Shown in pieces: positions 22,801 through 34,758 of a stretch of DNA of 64,000 nt (the first letter of the stretch is position 1; the number at the start of each line of letters is the position of its first letter). The position numbers were made by a program, and so were the translations under genes. The notes under the pieces are model-generated. The model saw only the letters and a program-made list of their open reading frames with translations, ran no database searches and was not told where the DNA came from. The DNA comes from Nymphaea colorata (taxonomy: Eukaryota > Streptophyta > Magnoliopsida > Nymphaeales > Nymphaeaceae), in contig NC_045139.1 of NCBI RefSeq assembly GCF_008831285.2, positions 8,402,204 to 8,466,203 of the forward strand, given 5' to 3'.

Positions 22801-24161
22801 GAGGACCAGTACCACCTTTCCTTCCCAAGGATAGCAACTCAGAATGTCACCAAGCAATGCCATTGTTGTTGCGTGTTGGTCGGCACCTCCCGAGCACTTG
22901 TATGTTATCTTCAAATATGCAACAATGATTTCAGAACATGTATTGAAAATTTGGAGAGAAGTAGAACACCATACCTAGCCGATCCTATCCATTGGTGTTT
23001 CATAATCAGAACAATTTGTTATTATTTCATGAATCTATTCAGTCATAGAACACTATGTTAAAACCTATCCTGAACCTGCTCCAACTTTTGAAGTAAATAC
23101 ATAAAGTAATTATTACAAAGTAATTACAGTTTTCAGATGGCCCTGAAAAGCGGAGAGAAACCCACTGACCTCTTCTTCTGCATAAAGGTCTTCCATCCAT
23201 GCCCTCTAGGGCAGGCAGCTAAAACCTACATACATTATTTTTGATGTTGTAGTATTTGTGCTACTATAGTTAAAGTAATCTCTCTTCATCAATGTTGTGA
23301 AAAAAAAAACTGGACTTTCAAAATATATGATCAAAAGTTTCGGTATAATTTTCAACACCTTTGACTCTGTTTATGGAAGTCTCTGCAACTCTACCCGATA
23401 AGCATGAAAACAAACTCTAAAAGAACATAAGTCATGGTTTACTATCATCATACCTCACAACCAATCTTCTGGGTGATGTAAGACAGTCCACCTAACGCAT
23501 CGAGGTTCATTGTATCAACTTCATCAATAACCGGAATAGACTGCACATATACCAGCTGTAATGTTAAATGTATTATGGCTAATGAAGTGACAAAGGAACA
23601 TCAATACAAGCAGCATGATGAGAGGTTAATAAATAATAATGTAGTTCACATCCAACAATGAAATGAATGTTAAGAGAACAACAATACAATCAGCATGACT
23701 CCAATTCCTCTTAATTTACCCATTAGGAAGCGCCACTAGCTTCATGAAGGGGAATTGATATCAGTTCACAAATCAACAAAACCAGATGAGATAATAACAT
23801 GTACCACATTCATAATATTATGGTTTCAATTACATGCGAATTAAGATAAGAACATGTACCACATTCATACATGTGCATAGTAATATCGAAGAATAAGTTG
23901 CGAATATCACTAACGGCAATGCCGCAATGATAACTATTATTAGTACACTACCAATGTCAAGTTGGGATATGTTACCGGCTGCAAACGAGAAGCAACGTCA
24001 GTAAAAAGTTGCGTAGTGACACCGATGACAGGCTTGACATCGAACGTTCGACCGTCTGGCTTGTGAGTGTCTTGTACATTCTTCATCACTGTATCATCAT
24101 TAGAACTTGCTACGAATGGATTGTTAGAGTTGAAAGAAAGCAGCGTCCGTGGCTCTGCCAT
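19862..24161 (-). CDS. Sieve element occlusion protein (SEO-B), short C-terminus
   Basis: A P-protein paralog of SEO-A and SEO-C. Seven exons: 24161-23976, 23540-23454, 22908-22469, 22081-21975, 21890-21745, 21464-20979, 20473-19862; total 688 codons (687 residues), intact. The start at 24161 (MAEPRTLL) gives the same 62-codon exon 1 as SEO-A; an in-frame ATG six codons earlier (24179) is possible. Exon 1 has THKPDGRTFDVKPV, exon 3 begins ITYKCSGGADQHATTMAL, and exon 6 carries YEIVWVPIWD and AILVALDGQGEV. SEO_C in exon 7 has FFWTRLECMLHSLMQ and the cysteine motif, here CPCC...CC instead of CPEC...CC. It is the most diverged of the three and lacks the Ala-rich tail; the protein stops four residues after the last Cys pair (CCNDRHF). 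An Ala-coding remnant persists just downstream. Intron 6 hosts an inverted-repeat element. Confidence 0.9.
20566..20960. mobile_element. Inverted-repeat element in SEO-B intron 6
   Basis: A roughly 395-base segment between exons 6 and 7. Its ends are imperfect inverted repeats: left AGTGCTATACAACGACTCGAAC, right read in reverse AGGGATGCACAACAAGCGAGTC. The inside is full of GAGCTCGA/CTCGAGTT words. Similar segments are at 42936-43440 and, by end structure, near 37677-38100. No transposase is present, so it would be non-autonomous (MITE-like). No convincing target-site duplication was seen. Confidence 0.5.
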
Positions 24162-24257
24162 TTTCTCACTGGCATGCATTGAATAAGCCCTATAAAGACA
24201 ATCGCAAGTTAAAAGATATGTTGTTATGCCTGGAGTGAGGCCTTGCATGGTAAGACG

Positions 24258-24320
24258 CTTTTATAATGAGAGGAAAGTAGTGAATCAACTTCCTTGCTTT
24301 CTCCCAAGGCCATTTCTTCC
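24258..24320 (-). promoter_or_regulatory. Conserved SEO proximal promoter, copy B
   Basis: TATAAAAG on the minus strand at 24258-24265, 97 bases before the ATG at 24161, followed upstream by GTGAATCAACTTCCTTGCTT and CAAGGC. The core 20 bases are identical to the SEO-A and SEO-C copies. Confidence 0.65.
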
Positions 24321-25084
24321 TTCTTCATGGCAACCACAGTTGCTTTATTGTGGGCCACACCATGCACCTATTCTTTTGTGTATCTTTTTGTATGGTGAAG
24401 GCAGGTATTTGAGACTTATGAAATGGCAGAGCATCTAGCGATGAGCCTTCACATGCAAGCCCATCATGTGGAGCACCAAAGAAGCAAACTACTACAAATG
24501 TTAAGAAAATTGTTGGAAGATAATGAAAAAGAAAGATCCAACTGCCGATACATTTCATGACAATCCAGATGCTTGAAACATGGAGCTGGACTCTATCCAT
24601 GTACCTCCAAAACAGGCGATATGATTGTGTAAAACCATATGATAATAGATCGATGAAAGCAGCAAAAGCTGTGGTCATTTTATTTTTAGTAGGAGGTTTA
24701 TATAGACTGAACCATGTTAGTCTTGTGTTTAAGAGTTAGAGAAAAGAGAGATTAACCAGTTAGAATGAGAGAAGAAAGAGAAAAAATGTCAAGCAAAGGG
24801 AAAGCCACTATTACATTATTAGACGGCAATGCAAGGGAGGAAAGACATGACCATTGGAGAGAATAAACATTATCAAAAGAAGGAAAGTCTACTTGACTTG
24901 TTCAGTGAAAAAAACAACAAATCAAACCCCACCAACCATCATAGAATCGCTCTAAACGTGGTGAACTGCATTCATGGTGATTGTAAAAGGATAAATCTAA
25001 AATTTGCCATACACGCTGGATATAATAGTGGTATCACATAACAATACAGCCTAATCTCTCCCCTTCGAGGATATAGACAATACT

Positions 25085-25900
25085 GCCAAACCTTGTAAAT
25101 CCAGTGTTTTGTGTGTTTTCTTCTTGCTGAATCATTTCTTATATGACATCAGAGCATTGATTGTAGGAGACAGACATTAAAGATCAACCAAAGGCATCAT
25201 GAGAGACTCCTCAATATTGTCATCTTATATCATCTAAAACGGGGTTGCATGCTTCGAATACTAGCTTCAATCTCCAAATAGTCTTCAACACTTTCTTTCT
25301 ATCAAACTTAAAGCTGAAAACTACATGTTATGGGAGTCACAATTTAGTCCACTCTCATAAGTTATGATCTTATTGGCCTCGTTGAGGGGTTATGCCTATG
25401 GGTCCTAATCACAAGAAAGCTCGATACAGTTGAAAACCGGATTAGAATGAACGGTGTAAGGGAGATCAACTCTTGGTTAACTGGTTTTTGTGCTTCTTAC
25501 TGGAACCATGCATAGCCAGATTGTAGGACTAAGTCTTCTTATGAGATTTTTCAAGCACTAAAACAGTCCTATGCTGCAGCACATTCCCGTTCTCGTGTAA
25601 TGAAATTAAAATGTTAGTTTCATGCTCAAGAAAGAGAAATTAAACCATAGATGAATGTAGCCAAAGACCCAAATATTTGGCTCATCAACTTGCAGGGATC
25701 AGGAACTAAATCTATTGCAGAAGGTGACATCATTATGAAAGTTTTGTAAGGATTAGCTTCAGAATATTTGGCAGTGAAAACCGTTATAATTTTGTATGTA
25801 AAGACCGTAAGAAAGGGAAGTCTCATAGACTCATGACCATTCCTACAAAGCTTCAAAGGAGTGGATCGCAACGTTGAAGGAAGGTTTTTGTATGTTCAGG
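25085..25900 (+). mobile_element. Ty1/Copia LTR-retrotransposon fossil, 5' internal part
   Basis: A decayed piece of a Copia element on the plus strand: a primer-binding-site-like word near 25148, then a region that resembles Copia gag by its order of features (a NYxLW-like start, a later W-x-L-like block with a Tyr-rich helix, and a region near 25.6-25.8 kb resembling the end of the gag core). It is broken with many disruptions, has no visible pol, and no paired LTRs were recognised, so it is an old partial copy. It lies upstream of SEO-B and downstream of SEO-C. Confidence 0.55.
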
Positions 25901-26551
25901 TGTCTTCGATGGAGCAATTACAAATGAAATAAAGTTCACGCATGAGCACTCAAGTTGGCAAAAATGTGGCTTCATCCCTGATTGCATTGGCAAAAAGTTC
26001 ATTTCCAAAGGCATCCATTTGTTTCTCAAAAATGGCAAATATTTTCTAAGTTGGCAAAATCTCTTTGGAGGCTTGAACATGAACCGAGTCAAGCTCGAGC
26101 CGTGGTCGACAATTGAAATCCTTAGCTCAATTAGTTTGGCTCCAGCTCAATCTTGGTAGCAACGGCTCTTGCATTAGTTTGTCGTAGTAACAAAAAACAT
26201 TGTGCGACTGCCCCTAGGCACCACATAAAAATGCTATCTTGACCAATAAAAAATGTTGATCCAATTCACACGTTAAGTGAGACTAGCACTAATATCCATA
26301 ATTTAGATCATTTATGACTGCAACAGGGATTACAATCAAACAGCAAATCAAAGACCAATTACAAAAAGCCTCACCACGGCTTATATGATTAACACAGCAA
26401 ACAACTCAGGGCATATGTGTATATATGCCCAAGTAAAACAAATTAAAATCGCATGACCAAACACCAAAGAACAAAACAGCTTTTATTACGAATTCTATGA
26501 TCCTTACTTCAGTCGGAAACTTCAGTAGGACTCATACGACTCAGCCAGTGG

Positions 26552-29500
26552 CTACTCTATCAATCTTGTCGGTATGCCACTTTGAAGGGCAGAAGCTGCA
26601 GCAGCAGTAGCAGTAGCTGCACCAGCAGTAGCAGTAGCTGCACCAGCAGCTGCGGTAGCAACGTTAGCAGTCGCAGCGGCGGCAGGGTCTGGAACGAGCT
26701 GGGCATCGCAGCACTGGAAGAGGAGGTACCTCTCCATGTGCTTTCTGCACTCGGGGCAGGTGACTTGATGGACAGGGCTGCTGCTGGGGAGCACGAGCCT
26801 GACGCAGTGGTCGGCGGTCCTGTGGAGGTCGTGGCCGGCCTGGAATGCGCCGTTAAAGCCTTTTTCCGGGATCTTGTCCTTCCAAGAGATATAGTTGTCG
26901 AGGACGTGGATGAGGGCACGACCCTCGTTCACGAACATCTCGAGGTCGCCCCTGGCAAGGAGCGCCCAGCCACGGGCGCTGTTGCCGTAGGTGAGGAGGG
27001 TGATCACCTCCTGCTGGATCCTGTCTGCCTCTGTCCCCTTCTGAATCTGCATCCGAGAGTGCAGCATGCTGTCGAGGCGTGTCCAGAAGAAGCTAATGGA
27101 CTCGAAGGGCCACGAGGCGCTGATTCTCTCCCTCAACACTGTGTCGATGATCTTCTTAGTGGGAGCCCTTGGGTGAGCCTTCCCCACGTACACCATCTCT
27201 ATGCTCACACCTGCCGCCTTCATGATCTCCTTCATCTTGCTCGTGAACGACTTGATCCAATCGATGTCCTCTCCCCCATATAGGCATATGTACCTCTTCT
27301 CCAATATCTGTAATCATAAAACATCACTGTTTTACAACTAGGTCTCCCATGACTTATCTTGAATCTGCCACCTTTGAAATGTTTGAATGTTTTAGAAATC
27401 ACCTTTATACTTTTAATTTTCTTAAAACAATTTTGAATTTTTTTGGCCGATTCATAATTGGTTCTGATGAATCTGAAAATCCCAATTTTTACGAACCGAC
27501 CACTTTAATCTGTTTGCAAACACAAAATTAAGGTGTGAGATTGGACTCGTACCCAGGAGGACAGGACAAGATCAATGTCGTCGACGACAAAATGGAGCCT
27601 CCAGGTCTCTGCTCTCCAAAGTGCTTCCTCTCTTTCGGTTGAAAAAGGGTAGGCAAGGCCACCCCATATGTTGATCATGTATAAGGCATTTGGATTGGTA
27701 ACTTTCCCCTGCCCATCCAAAGCTACCAAGATGGCCTTCTTGTTGAATCTCCACTCCTTGCGCGCGTACTTCACAAAGGCGGAGTTCGGGTGTGGCGGTG
27801 GATAGGCTGTCAGCCATGGCATTTCACCTGCCACCTTCAGTATGGCCTCCTGCTTTCCGCGATTGAGGTCGTTGATCGGATCCACGATTGGCACCCAAAT
27901 TACCTCAAAGATGTTCTCCTGGCCGTGGCTATTATGGGATTGATAGAGAGCACTGAGAAAAGTTAGGTGCTCCTCCTCTGTGATTTGCAAGTCTGAGAAC
28001 AGTAGCAGCACAATCTTCCGGCGCAATGACTCCACATGTACCTGGAAAAGGTGGGGCATTGAACATAAACACTGGCGTTAGCTTGCTTCTGCTATGGATA
28101 ATGGTTGATCCTTTAGCTTAAGTGCTAGTTACATTGAGACTGCTCAAATTGTTCACACTTTCTTCCTGTAGTATACTCAAAATAAGAAGTGTGTACCCAT
28201 ATTCAAGAAATGCATAGATCATGAAATAAAAGGAAATTTCCACAAAAATGCCCATCAACTTTTTCTTTCTGATTTCCTGAAAGAAGCTTCCCGTACATGT
28301 CTAGAAGAATGAGAAAAGAGTGTGGCTCAAAATGCAAGCTTTGAAGGTTTTTAACAAATTTACTTTTGCTTAAGCATGCGAGCATTTTGTGTAGAATGTC
28401 CTTATAGATAATAATAACGCTGATGCGCAGTACAGAAGACAAACTACAGACCTTCTTGTCAACTGAACCCCGGATGAAGGGGTAGTCATCTTTGGAAGGG
28501 AAAAATGCCCTCTTAATCTTCACATTGTCCACATGTGTTGTTTGGATGAGTTGCTCAAGTATTCTGTAAGCTTCTATTGACTTCTTCTCATCTGAACAAA
28601 CCATTCCTGATCAGATAAGTGGTAGAAAGGGAATCTATGCTGACAACAATTATTGAAACATGACAGTACTCCTATAATGTATTACTTTTCCATGCATGTA
28701 TACCTATGGTCTGCAGGCATATCTCCAATTGCTTTTTTAGGTGGCCATGGATGTTGTTCACCTTGTGAGCTAAGCTCGAAAGCTCCCAAGCCTCAGATGT
28801 TGAAACAAGATACCTGCATGGTGAGAGTGCAAGAAGCTAAAAAAAAAAAGCAACGTTCTGATCCCAAATTTGTCTTTTTATCTTTTTAAGATTAAGTTGT
28901 TAATAATTTATTGAAGTTTTAGAATTAATTATAAGATGAAACACCTTTAAAGGGAAAACTGATCACGAGTAGTTTCTTTTCCCGGGGTCTAGAAGATTTA
29001 AAAGTAAATATCATGATGAAGTCCTGCAGAGTTTACTAGTATGGTACTTTAAAAATGTGTCGATTTGATAGATCAAAATGGTAATTTTAAGTTGAAAACT
29101 TAAACGATGAAACGGATGAACTTCAATAAATCAAGTTTTTCTTCTTGTGCAGTTGGTGCAATTACTACGTTTTGGACCAGTAGTTGAACTTGAACCAACC
29201 ATAAAGTGTTTTTTTTAGATGCATTGAAGCAATAATTTTCTCTTTCATGCTTAGAAATGCAAAAGAATATTGCCTTTTGCACATTAGATTGGATTAATGT
29301 ACGAATATATTGTTGATGGTGATGGAGACACAAGACATGCATTCATTCGTGGTCTATCAGCTGGTAACTGAAAAACATGTATAGATACTTACTCATGGCT
29401 CATGCTAATCAGACCAATGATCTGAGCCGACGATGTCACCGCACTCTTGATGATCCAATAGACCGCAGTTGGGATATGAGACAGAGCTGTGACCATTGCT

Positions 29501-31757
29501 GGGGCTTCCATGGAGATATAGTCTACGGGCAGGTTACTAAACTCAATTATGCACCTTGTGAGCTCCAGCATTTCCTTGATCAAGTTGTTTAAGGCATCAA
29601 ACTTTGGCTTGAGCGCGTCAACATGTTCTAGCAGTTCAGGCATCTGCTTGAGGAGTGCTACAGACTTGGCCAGGGGATTGACTGCATAAAGCTGGCCAGT
29701 GAGCCAGAACTCTCCATAGCTCATGGCAAAGGCAGCCAGAACCAGTACCGCCTTTCCCTCCCAAGAATAGAGGCTCAGTGTCCCGCTGAGCAGTGCCATC
29801 GTCGTCGCATGTGAGTCGGAGCCTCCAGAGCACTTGCATGTTATCTTCAGACATGCAAAAAATCACTAGTGGTATCATCCTATACTGGCAATTTTGAGAG
29901 AAATTAAACCATACCGTGTTATGTTAGGGGATGTTCGAAAGCATGTTGGGTGCTGAACTGCTGACTTCTTCAAATTAAAGGTCTTAGGTCCAAACCCTCT
30001 AAATAGGCGGTTTGAAATCTATGTACATTACATGTTGTAGTACTTTGTGAGCTTCAAGATGGGGGCTGCTCTTCTTAGTTAAAATGTTAGTTGGGAGAAA
30101 GAATCAAGTAGAAGATCTTCTTAACTCTGAATCAAACAGCTCTTGCCTAAACTTTAAATTGATCTTCATCAATGTTTCCAAGATGAAAAAGACTACGATT
30201 AATTATATGATAAAAAACTTCGGTATGATTTTCAACAGTAAAATTCTGACCCTGAGAAGAGACAAAAAACAAGACCAGAACTGTAAAGATGCGCAGACAC
30301 AAGTCATTGTTTAGTAGAACCATACCTCGCAACCAATCTTGTGTATGGTGTAAGACAGGCCACCTAGAGCATCAAGGTTCATCGAATCATCATGAGCCTT
30401 GCTTTCTGCAACAGCCGGAGCTTGGGAAGTAGTAGTCTGCAGATATGGCAACGGTAATGCTTTCTGTGTTATGGTTAAGTGACAAGGGAACAACATGAAT
30501 AAGCAGCAAGCAGCAGGTGAAGAATTTAATAGTTACTAATCTTGAACAGATGTCATTAGGCTGGAAAATGTACTTAAACAACTCGTTCTTCCAAGCAACT
30601 AGATTTCCAGAGTTCGATCAGAGAGCGTTCGGTCGAGTGAGAAGTGCTCAGGTTTCCAGCTTCGTCCACGTAGAGGCTATGTATGGAAGACATGCATGAA
30701 CAAGAAATTCTGCGGTTACTTTTATGAATGTTAACGTTGCATCCCACCTCTCTCACAGGGAGCAGATCAGATCACATCACTCGGCCAGTGACCCGTCTAA
30801 GTTAAAGCACCATCATGGTTCATTTTTTTCTTGGTTAGCCAGGCCAGGTGTTTGCGCCCCACCTTGCTCACTCAAAGAACTCGTTGGTCATGTAAAATTT
30901 GCAGTTTCTCTTCTCTCGGTAGAAGGCGTCACTAGCTTCAGGAAGTAATGTTCCTTGGATTTGGTGCCATTCTCAATTCATCTGAACCAGATGAACTGAA
31001 AACGTGCTGCACATTCATAATAACATGGTTTCTTCTATCAATATTCTTAATAAATTGTGCCAACTAATCATGTCAATGATGGATGTTTAGCTATTGTATG
31101 TTCCCTCTGGATTCCCCTACGTTACAATTGTAACGTACGTAGCATGAGGATTCTCTCTCTCTCTCTCTGTTTCTCTTTTTTCCTTTTAGCATGAATCTTG
31201 CCAATGAATATTGATAAAATATCAACCATCCCGTCTTCAGAAACAACAAAACCAACAAGCGCTTGGATATTTGATAATCAGCTAAGCTTGGAATAAGTGT
31301 TAATTTTCCACGCGTCTACCACCTGATCAATCTTTTCCTGCAACTCGGCCACATTTTCATACAACAAGTTTTCAATGCACAAGGAGCAAAAGTATCTTTT
31401 GGGCATGAGATCTTATGTATAATTTGTCTAAGAATTCAAAGATTATTTGAACTGCATCCACTGTCTCATCAAATATGCATAGACCTGATAAATAGTAGTG
31501 AAGAATAAACTTTACATTTTCAGCAACAACTGCTATTAGTAGTGCACTATCAATGCCAAATTGAGATGTCTTACCAGCATAGCAGGAGCAGCCTGGCGAA
31601 AGATCTGTTCAACGACAATCATGACAGGCTTGACATCGAACATCCTGCCGTCTGGCTTGTGAGTCTCCTGTATGTTCTTCATCACTGTACCGTCATCAGA
31701 AGCTGCAAAGAGCGGCTGGTTGTACTTGACCAAAGAAGGCATCTTCACCGGTGCCAT
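26552..31757 (-). CDS. Sieve element occlusion protein (SEO-C), Ala-rich C-terminus
   Basis: The third tandem P-protein gene, next to PIMT. Seven exons: 31757-31575, 30436-30326, 29844-29393, 28813-28704, 28591-28452, 28041-27553, 27307-26552; total 747 codons (746 residues), with the same intron phases as SEO-A (exons 3 and 4 are equal in length, 452 and 110). Key text: THKPDGRMFDVKPV in exon 1, LSYTIHKIGCE / ITCKCSGGSDSHATTMAL across exons 2-3, YLVSTSEAWELSSLAHKV in exon 4, FEVIWVPIVD and AILVALDGQGKV in exon 6, then ICLYGGEDIDWIKSF, SFFWTRLDSMLHS and CPECRKHM...QCC (679-695) in exon 7. It ends with about 30 residues of almost pure Ala/Thr/Gly (704-735) and a short SGIPTRLIE end. The start was chosen by alignment of exon 1 with the paralogs and by the TATA box 103 bases upstream. 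Confidence 0.9.
26587..26700. repeat. GCAGTAGCTGCACCA coding repeat (SEO-C Ala tail)
   Basis: An imperfect repeat of GCAGCAGTAGCAGTAGCTGC-type triplets which encodes, on the minus strand, the Ala/Thr-rich tail of SEO-C. Such triplet-rich tracts change length easily by replication slippage. Confidence 0.8.
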
Positions 31758-31859
31758 TCTCGTAACTCCGCACGAATTGAAAAATTTCTGAGAAAACACA
31801 CACTCGCAAGTGACGAGATGTTTGGTCTTGCCTTGAGTGAAGCCATGCATGATAAGACG

Positions 31860-31915
31860 CTTTTATAACAGGAAGAAAAGAGTGAATCAACTTCCTTGCT
31901 TCCTGCCAAGGCTAT
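31860..31915 (-). promoter_or_regulatory. Conserved SEO proximal promoter, copy C
   Basis: TATAAAAG on the minus strand at 31860-31867, 103 bases before the SEO-C ATG, followed upstream by GTGAATCAACTTCCTTGCTT and CCAAGGC, as in the other two SEO genes. Confidence 0.65.
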
Positions 31916-34650
31916 TTCTCTCTTGCTTTTGACGCCCCCGGATGCTTTATAAGCGAGCCACACCACCTTTTCTTTTATTTTCTTTCTCATTCTTTTCTTT
32001 TTCTGTTCTTTAGCTTTTTGTATGGAGAAGATAAGATCTAAACTCTGTGACGTTGGTCTCCGTCTCGCAACTTTTTTCATCATCACGATCCATTGGTCTC
32101 ATCCGTCAGATTTGCACTGATAGTGTTGTGCCTCTCCATGATTCTGATATTCCTGAACTCATGGACCCGGGTAGCCGTGGATCGTGATCACCGGCTGACG
32201 AGATGTCGCAAAAGAAAAAGGATAAACGTGATTTGCTAAATCATTCTTTGAAGTACTGACTTTGTAGGACAATTCAATCCATCGGATGCAAGGAATAATT
32301 TGACAGCTGGTTGGGGGTCGGTTGATATAGAGCTAATCTCTCTCTCTTCCTTTTCTCTCTCTCTTCTCACTTTTGGACCTTTGGCAACTACTTGCCACCC
32401 AATATTTTGTATTTTGTCACCCAATATTTTGTATTTTGAGATTGAATTCTCATATCCGCTAAATCCCATTCTTTCTTTTTTGCTAGGTGGGGGCTTGGCC
32501 GGGGATATGCTTCATAAACTTCAATTTAAAATTTTGAATTTACATGTGTGACTTTTATCAATCTGCAAGCAGCCTCACAAAACCTAGGCCATTGCCGAAC
32601 GCTAATTAAAAATTTGTTAGGTGTATATCTAATGCTCTATTAAAAAAAGATCAGCCTTGTTTATAGCGAGATATAATTTTTCTGGAGACACTTTTTACTC
32701 TGATCAAGTTACTCGGCAGGGGAGGAAAAAGAAAAAAAAAAAAAAAAAGGTTCCCCCAACATGCTGGTCTGTAAAGATGTGTACGTGCAAATCAGAGACC
32801 CAAGGGCGCCGTTCAGTTTAAGCTTGAATGTGGAACCCGAATATCTGAAACTTCTACAGCAGTTTATGGCAAAGTAAAAGGGAAAGGAATGAGTGCTGAT
32901 TTACGGGGGAATATCTGCCATTCCGTGTTTTTGGGACCATGGCTTTCTCTTTATCTGTCATTGAGGAGGCAATCTTTGATTGGGTCGGCCATCTGATCTA
33001 AAAAGGGCCTACCTAAATTAATTCATATTCCTCAAAGTTAAGAGATTTCAGAGTCATGAGTTTAAGATCATGATTATGCTTTAAACCAGTAGATCTCAAT
33101 TAAATCAGGACGTAGGAGGTTCTTACTTGAGATATATTTCAAAATGGGCTTTAAGCCCATAATGCAGATAAATCCCAGATCTTTGTTGAACATTAAAGAT
33201 TTGGAATCCTATGATGTGGGATCCGAAATCATGAATTCACACCCTGATGAATTCCTAGTTAGTCCAATATGCACGGTGCACATATTATGAATTTGATCAT
33301 GTCATTGATCGATTGGGAACCTTTTTGGTAAATTTAATCATGCAGGTCGATTCAATGCATTTGAAATCATATTATTCAAAACAGACTCGTGAACCGACAG
33401 CATAAAATTTCTTTTATAAGAGGCTGAAAATTAAATATCAGCTTACAAATTTCAAGGAACTTGGCAACAAAAAACCCATGGTCATTTTTAGTAGTCACAT
33501 GTTTTGGTAATTTGAGTTCCCGTATAAAGTTAGATTTATTAAAAGTTATAGGGTACTGTAGTCAATAACTGAAATCTAGAGAGAGAGAGAGAGAACATTG
33601 CAAAGTCTTACGGAAAAGTTGGAAAAAGAATTGATGGCAGAGGCAGGGCAACATAGCAGCATAGAGTGAAGCGAAAAAGAAACGAGAATATTGGTGGGAA
33701 CTACAAAGGAACTGTTGCAGCTTGGCCAGATCAAGGCAACCCCACACGATACCAAAGTGGGAGGAGCTTCTTCAAGGCAACCCCTCTAAATAAATATAGC
33801 ATCATTCCTCACCATTTAGAGGATCCTCCATATGTTGAAGAGCCAAACCCGCTTTAGTGTCCTCTGTTTTTTAATTAGACCAAAGTGCGACACGGCGAAC
33901 CCTTAATAAGATCATAGCCTAATTAAGAAGTACTTATCTCACCATGGTGCACAGATGGACAGAGATACCATAAGTGTGTGTGTGTGTGTGTGAGAAAGAC
34001 AGAGAGAGAGAGAGGGTGGGGGTGTAGACTGGTATATCCTGCATAATCTACATGGGGAGCAAAACCATCAACTTAAGATATTCAATTAAGAGTGACCACT
34101 ACTCGTTTATTGAAAAAACATGCTGACCCAAATCAGATTTAAATTTATAGAAAGCTCTGAATGACTTACTGTAAACGACTGGTAGTATAGAAATCATTAT
34201 TCTTTTGACATCGACACTTTCCTATTCAATAAACAATAAGATAACAAGGTTAGATTATACAAAAAATCTTACCATGTATATTAAGCAGTTTGGCTCCTTC
34301 GTAATCCTAAGTTATCTGACCTGAACCAATTCCTGTATGCATATGTACATACAGAAATTCACAGGTCTTAGACGCCTCGTGTTAGAACCCAAAGCCCAGT
34401 TCAAAACATGGTAGAACCCCTCTTTCCCGCATACTATATACATATTAAAACTTGATATCCCAAAAACAGACTCCAGATTCTATGGAAATGAAGACATCTC
34501 ATAAGGCCAACTCCCAACCCAACCTCAAGCGTCTATTCAACAGTATATGAGATTTATGGATTTTCTGAGCCACTGTACAAGAGGGACAGACAGTTTACTA
34601 AGTTCTGCCACATGCACCTTAGTTTTAGCTGAGATTATTTAACCTATACA
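31916..34650. other. Intergenic segment between SEO-C and PIMT
   Basis: No supported gene. It includes an A run near 32730-32750, (GA)n at 33578-33594, (GT)n at 33974-33991 with (GA)n after it, and patches which match 14.85-16.36 kb (see the segmental duplication). PIMT and the SEO genes are all on the minus strand, so this segment holds the PIMT 3' flank and the distal SEO-C promoter. Confidence 0.6.
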
Positions 34651-34758
34651 TACAATTAAAACCTACACAGTATTTACAAAAGAAAAAGGAAAAACACAGA
34701 CAAAGTTTCTCCTTTTCCAGACTGCAAGAGGAACACTTTCACGTTACAACATTCTGCA

